From: Blautia glucerasea
GTDB taxonomy: Bacteria; Bacillota; Clostridia; Lachnospirales; Lachnospiraceae
Length of the DNA stretch: 55,179 bases
Direction: 5' to 3'
Assembly: GCF_013304385.1 (NCBI RefSeq)
Contig: NZ_JAAITU010000024.1
Span: forward strand, 1-55,179
Positions 51,182 to 55,179 of the stretch are shown here, one piece after another (the stretch's first letter is position 1; the number at the start of each line of letters is the position of its first letter). Made by a program: the position numbers and the translations under genes. The notes beneath the pieces were generated by a model that searched no databases, was not told the origin of the DNA, and worked only from the letters and a program-made list of their open reading frames with translations.

Positions 51182-52150
51182 TTAATCGTATTTCTCAAAA
51201 AAATGCATCATTGTATTCTGATATAGCCTGGGGTCTGCATAGGCACAGCACAAATGCCGTGCCCCAGGCACAACCACAAGCTCTTTCGGAGCCTTGCATA
51301 ACCTATAGTTCTGAAATGAATTATGCGGATAAACATAGGTATCCTTATCTCCGTGATAAAATAGAACTGGTATGGTATTCGTCTGCATTGCTGCTGTAGT
51401 ATCTGCATCCTTCATATGAAATCCGGCCAGTGTGCTGCAAAGCCAGTCCATCTGCATTAATAGCAAAGGAACATGATGAAGATGAAACCAGTGCACCGCC
51501 ATGTCCTTCATTTGTCCTTTCATGGAATGGAAGCCGCAGTCAGCAATCAGGCCTTTCACTTCCGAAGGCAGTGTGTGTGCAGATGCCATCAGCACAGCTG
51601 ACGCCCCCATAGACTGCCCATATAAATAAATGGGAAGCTTTTTCTTGTTTCGTTTAGATACATAGATTGCCCAACGCTGAACATCCCACTGCTCCATTGC
51701 ACCAAAGGTAATATATTTTCCCTCACTGTCACCGCAACAGCGTTGTTCCATAAACAGAAGATCACATTGATGTTCATGAAGGTATTTTGCCATAAATGAC
51801 ATAGTGCCAAATCGACTGCCACGATATCCATGGCTTAATATAACAAACCGTTTTGGATTTTCGGCCGGCAGGTAAAACCCATGCAGCTTTAACCCATCCA
51901 CACTTCTGATATAGCAGTCCTCCATCTTCTGGGCAAAGCACCATTCTTTACTCTCATGGTATTCCTTCTCGTATCCATTCTGAGGATGGTTTTCCCTGAT
52001 GTGCGACAGTTCAAACCATTTCTTCCTTTCTTTCTTGGGAGCGCCCCTTTTACAGCAAATCATCATATGGAAGAGACGCCAGCTTATCTCCATAAATCCC
52101 GAAACAATAATAAGAAGAGCTATAAACACTTTAGAAATTCTCTTTTTCAT
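51182..52150 (-). CDS. membrane-anchored alpha/beta hydrolase
   Basis: A 322-residue hydrolase. A membrane anchor or signal sequence is at residues about 6-27 (KVFIALLIIVSGFMEISWRL). The nucleophile Ser is in LYGQSMGASAVLMAS, the acid Asp in FYHGDKDTYVYP and the catalytic His in PGARHLCCAYADP. ATG 52150 is chosen because CGAGGTG lies 6-7 bases upstream; the longer frame to 52213 has none. It is separated from the condensation-domain gene by a strong terminator, so it is a neighbour that may or may not share the pathway. Confidence 0.85.
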   Translation of the reverse strand: MKKRISKVFIALLIIVSGFMEISWRLFHMMICCKRGAPKKERKKWFELSHIRENHPQNGYEKEYHESKEWCFAQKMEDCYIRSVDGLKLHGFYLPAENPKRFVILSHGYRGSRFGTMSFMAKYLHEHQCDLLFMEQRCCGDSEGKYITFGAMEQWDVQRWAIYVSKRNKKKLPIYLYGQSMGASAVLMASAHTLPSEVKGLIADCGFHSMKGQMKDMAVHWFHLHHVPLLLMQMDWLCSTLAGFHMKDADTTAAMQTNTIPVLFYHGDKDTYVYPHNSFQNYRLCKAPKELVVVPGARHLCCAYADPRLYQNTMMHFFEKYD

Positions 52151-52300
52151 GAAAACACCTCGAGTAATTGTCTTATCACTGCATAATACAGAAGACCATC
52201 TTTCTCGAGCCACACTGTGACTTTGATATCTCTACTATACAGCAGGCAAACCATTTAAGCTTGTATTTACTACACTTTTCAATCTCAGGACTGATAATTC

Positions 52301-53122
52301 TCATCCAGCAATTCCTCTACTCCATGAAGTAAGGGCTTTCTTTTTATTTCCGTTGAGATCGCATCTACACTTTCTTGTTTTCCAGTTATAGGTTGCTTCT
52401 GTATAATAAATGTAATTTCCTTTTACAGATACTTTAATAGCTCTTCCACAAATTGTTTTGCATTTGCTTCCGTCTCTATTTATCAGATAAACCGGACCGC
52501 CATGCGTGAATCCTACTGCGGTTACCAGAACTTTATTCTTTACTTTCTGGACTGTTGAACAATCTTTTTTGAGGCGCTTTATCTGTCTTGTCTCCAGATT
52601 TACTACTGCAAAATTTCCCATACCATCACCATACTGGGTCTCATATCCCATATAAAGATAGGTACCATCGCAACCAATAATACCGTCCACAGGGCCTTCC
52701 CCTCCGAAGCTTATCAGTACTTTGTTTGTGCCGGTTTTTAGATTGTACTGCATCAATGTACGCTTTCTGTAGGTTCCTCCAAAATTTCCGTTTCTTACAA
52801 ATGACGCACTTTCGTAATAAAAAAATTTTCCATTTGTTACAATGGTGCCGCTTGAACAGTTTTTAAGAACTACTTTCTTTTTACCGTTTTTTGTCGCATA
52901 TACAATATAGCGATTAGTTCTGCTGTTGTACTTCATAGAATAAGTTGTTCCATTGACTTTGTCGCTTTTATAAAAAGATATCTTTTTATATGCACTGAGT
53001 CCGCTGGATGCTGCCTGTACATTCTCTGTTGTTTCTGCTACTGTAAAGGTCATAACGAATGCCATCAATAATACCATACATATAGTCAGCAGTCTGTTGT
53101 CTTTGTTCCATCTGTTTTTCAT
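52301..53122 (-). CDS. secreted protein of unknown function
   Basis: A 273-residue exported protein. The signal peptide covers residues 1-37 (hydrophobic core LLTICMVLLMAFVMTFTVA, likely cut after VQA). The mature part is basic and beta-rich with repeating YxxY/KNG patterns: KNGKKKVVLKNCSSGTIVTN, YLYMGYETQYGDGMGNFAVV and KGNYIYYTEATYNWKTRKCR. It resembles DUF5050-type propeller repeats, with about five units. GGAGGACGG precedes the ATG. No partner gene suggests a role. Confidence 0.75.
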   Translation of the reverse strand: MKNRWNKDNRLLTICMVLLMAFVMTFTVAETTENVQAASSGLSAYKKISFYKSDKVNGTTYSMKYNSRTNRYIVYATKNGKKKVVLKNCSSGTIVTNGKFFYYESASFVRNGNFGGTYRKRTLMQYNLKTGTNKVLISFGGEGPVDGIIGCDGTYLYMGYETQYGDGMGNFAVVNLETRQIKRLKKDCSTVQKVKNKVLVTAVGFTHGGPVYLINRDGSKCKTICGRAIKVSVKGNYIYYTEATYNWKTRKCRCDLNGNKKKALTSWSRGIAG

Positions 53123-53235
53123 TTTTCCGTCCTCCTGTTTATTTATAAATGAGCAAGTTCGTGATTTTATATAAAATAAAGATACTTCGATTCCGTGTGT
53201 TGTATTATAAAAGTGACATGCTCCAGCTTAAGAAA

Positions 53236-53730
53236 TCAAAAAAAGTCTACTGTTTCTCTCGCTTTAACATGAAAAAGAATTTGTGAAAAATAACGTATTT
53301 TATCATCGTTTCCCCAGCAGATCATTCCTACCGCATCAGCCATTTCCTGTGCATCAATACAGTAGGCGGACATGCAAGAGTGATGCTTATAGGGACCGGC
53401 GGACATGATCAGAAGATCCCTGTTTCCGGATTCCTCTATTTTGGATGCCAGCTGCTCAGTAAGCTTATTGTGAGCAAATTTTGCCTTTTTGTAATCAGAA
53501 TGTCTGCTTTGTATGGTCTGCAAAATAAGAGTTTTTTCATAGGCTAATGCTCTTTGTTTCATAGCTTCTACAGTTCCGCTTTCAGGCGGACAGGCAGGAT
53601 TCACATTGTAACATCCACATTGATTTTCTTCACAAAATCTCCGATACTCTGGTTTAAAAATAAGCTTTTGCGTATCCATGATCGCTGCATTTGAGAAGCC
53701 AAGTTCTTTCGCTTCTTTTACGTAATCCAT
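53236..53730 (-). CDS. DUF2284 metal-binding protein
   Basis: A 164-residue soluble protein with the DUF2284 cysteine pattern: RRFCEENQCGCYNVNPACPP, then a later CMSAYCIDAQEMADAVGMIC. These cysteines probably bind iron-sulphur or another metal. ATG 53730 is chosen because TTGGAGGAA lies 9 bases before it; the frame continues to 53754 without such a site. Function unknown. Confidence 0.85.
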   Translation of the reverse strand: MDYVKEAKELGFSNAAIMDTQKLIFKPEYRRFCEENQCGCYNVNPACPPESGTVEAMKQRALAYEKTLILQTIQSRHSDYKKAKFAHNKLTEQLASKIEESGNRDLLIMSAGPYKHHSCMSAYCIDAQEMADAVGMICWGNDDKIRYFSQILFHVKARETVDFF

Positions 53731-53754
53731 AGAAAAATTCCTCCAAATCATCAT

Positions 53755-53801
53755 TTCCCCTTATTTCTCTTGTCAATTTACAACAAGTGAAATAAGGGGA
53801 A
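53755..53801. repeat. 19-bp inverted repeat upstream of the DUF2284 gene
   Basis: TTCCCCTTATTTCTCTTGT (53755-53773) and ACAAGTGAAATAAGGGGAA (53783-53801) are complementary at 18 of 19 positions, with a 9-base loop. It lies about 25 bases before ATG 53730 and after the stop of the surface-protein gene. No T run follows on the minus strand, so it may be an operator or an mRNA 5' hairpin rather than a terminator. Confidence 0.7.
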
Positions 53802-53873
53802 TGCGATATCATCAATACTTTCCATACCTAGTGACATCACCATCAGGCAAGCATATCGTTCAGGTAAGCTTCT

Positions 53874-55179
53874 TTATTTATTGCGGCTACAGGCATTTCT
53901 CCTTTTTTTGCTATACAGATACACTGCGACAAGCATCAAGCCTGTTCCAAAAAGCATTTCCCACCAGATGCCCCGTCCGCCTGTCTTAGGCAGCGAATAA
54001 ATGCAGGTATCTGTAAGTTCAAAGAAAATACTATATTTCAAAGGTACCTCAGGTACCAGTGAATCCGGGTCTTTCCCACCAGCATCCACCGTGCACGAAA
54101 TGGACGTTTTATCCCGATCAGCAGCCGGATCCAGTGGATCTCCTGTTGTTTCATCTGTGATCCTTTCCAGAGAAATGGTAGGATCATAATATTTTGTCTT
54201 GTCTTTATAAGCAATGGTCAGCTTCAGAATTCCTTTATTCAGGAAATATCCGCTGGGGGCTTTTGTTTCTTTTATATAATACACAGCCCCTGTGCCTGCC
54301 TCCAGACCTGTGACAGTGCCATTTCCCTGCTGGTCTGTCTTCATAGTGATCCCAGCAGGAACCTTGCAGTCCTGATCTTTATACAAGGTAAATACTGCAT
54401 TGGAAAGAGGCTCCCCTTCACTGCCTTTCTTGCCCAGACAGATCTCATAATTGATCTGGGTGTTCCATACAGCAGACTTTCTGGTCTGATCCTCTGCTGT
54501 ATTATCTGTGCTGCTGGTCATTACAAAGCCGGAAAGAGGATTACCTTCCTCGTCTTTGGCTTTCTCTTCAATGCGATAACGGATCACGCCTTTTGCACCC
54601 TCTGCCTGCAGCGGCTGTTTCTGGATCAGCCAGCGCATGGTCTTGTTTCCTTTATCCTGGGATGCTGCCACCGCTGTGGAAATCTGCAGTGGTGCTCCCT
54701 CTGTCTTGCTGTAAGGCCTTGCCATTCCCTTTGCCTGTGCAGTTACCCTGCCGGAAGCAATTGTCGCAGTGTAAGTAGCAGCCGGGTAACTTACTGCATC
54801 TTCCCCGGTTCCGGTAGCGCCTGTTATTTCAAACAGGACGGATGCCTGATCCGGGATGCTGGTGGTCTGTGCCCAGTTCTTTTCCATGGAAAGATCCAGA
54901 TAATACAAACCGCAGTTCCAATGATTGGTCACATACTCCCAGGATACCATATCGGTAAGCCCAGGAAGGGTAATGCCGCTGCCATTGTTGACGATCGCAG
55001 TACGTTTCATGGCTGCTGCCCCCTGATCCGTGGTATCTGTGCCCTGGTATTCCGGAAGGGCTTTATCTGTATCCCTTCCCGGCTGGGTCAATGTCTTTTG
55101 GGTATCCTCTCTTTCTGGTGTGACGCTCAGTCTTTCAAAGGGAAGAACCCTGGTTCCTCCTGTAACAGCATAATCATCA
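53874..55179 (-). CDS. LPXTG-anchored surface protein, 5' end outside window
   Basis: The frame is open to the right edge of the window, so the N-terminus and signal peptide are missing; 435 residues are visible. A Cna-B/SpaA-like domain lies about 170-80 residues before the end (LSNAVFTLYKDQDCKVPAGI, then VYYIKETKAPSGYFLNKGIL). The sorting signal is LPKTGG followed by the membrane segment WWEMLFGTGLMLVAVYLYSK and the tail KRRNACSRNK. Sortase would attach it to peptidoglycan; it may be a pilin or adhesin. No sortase gene is visible. Confidence 0.9.
   Translation of the reverse strand, partial: DDYAVTGGTRVLPFERLSVTPEREDTQKTLTQPGRDTDKALPEYQGTDTTDQGAAAMKRTAIVNNGSGITLPGLTDMVSWEYVTNHWNCGLYYLDLSMEKNWAQTTSIPDQASVLFEITGATGTGEDAVSYPAATYTATIASGRVTAQAKGMARPYSKTEGAPLQISTAVAASQDKGNKTMRWLIQKQPLQAEGAKGVIRYRIEEKAKDEEGNPLSGFVMTSSTDNTAEDQTRKSAVWNTQINYEICLGKKGSEGEPLSNAVFTLYKDQDCKVPAGITMKTDQQGNGTVTGLEAGTGAVYYIKETKAPSGYFLNKGILKLTIAYKDKTKYYDPTISLERITDETTGDPLDPAADRDKTSISCTVDAGGKDPDSLVPEVPLKYSIFFELTDTCIYSLPKTGGRGIWWEMLFGTGLMLVAVYLYSKKRRNACSRNK

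Noticed and set aside
1..55179. tRNA or rRNA genes
   Set aside because: No cloverleaf, GTTCGA-type T-loop context or rRNA stretch was found by eye in the intergenic regions, although a small RNA could be missed.

Overview
The window looks like a chromosomal segment of a low-to-mid G+C Gram-positive bacterium of the Clostridia, most likely Lachnospiraceae. This is inferred from gene order and protein style: mutS-mutL-miaA, mreBCD-PBP2-minD-minE-rodA, ylmH-sepF-yggS, lexA, and the block radical SAM pair-rng-rplU-prp-rpmA-obgE-yhbY-nadD-yqeK-rsfS. A Prp-processed L27, strong AGGAGG ribosome binding sites and sortase-type surface anchoring point the same way. No rRNA, tRNA or CRISPR array was seen.

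Bases 1-1576 are the edge of an integrated element: a terminator, a promoter and a tyrosine integrase read directly into mutS. The integrase has His where the family's first catalytic Arg should be. The mutS frame is open upstream into the element, and a probable TTG start sits one base after the integrase stop. Bases 1578-13409 are a plus-strand run: mutS, mutL, miaA, a PLP lyase-like gene and two FAD oxidoreductases. They are followed by scrap DNA (an AbrB gene end, a membrane-protein gene beginning) fused to an amidohydrolase that has lost its N-terminus. Bases 13565-22989 hold radC and an elongation/division operon (mreB, mreC, mreD, PBP2, minD, minE, rodA, D,D-carboxypeptidase), closed by a terminator. 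An ECF sigma/anti-sigma pair and a small conserved-looking P-loop protein follow, up to 25589.

From 25788 to 45264 everything is on the minus strand and is mostly housekeeping: a Xer-like recombinase beside a strong DNA dyad, dtd, an AI-2E-family permease, a cytidylate-kinase-like gene, rluD, lspA, aroB, ylmH, sepF, yggS, an HlyD-like gene, lexA with a probable SOS box, then rsfS through rplU with an L21 leader, an RNase E/G protein and a radical SAM pair.

From 45265 to the end the DNA is accessory: a long leader, a set of spaced direct repeats, a VapBC toxin-antitoxin pair with its operator, two decayed genes and a TetR regulator. These lead to a compact group of free-standing adenylating enzyme, acyl carrier protein and condensation-domain protein, with an alpha/beta hydrolase beyond a long hairpin. 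The group resembles a dissociated A-T-C assembly line with no recognised product. A secreted repeat protein, a DUF2284 protein and the 3' part of an LPXTG-anchored surface protein complete the window.
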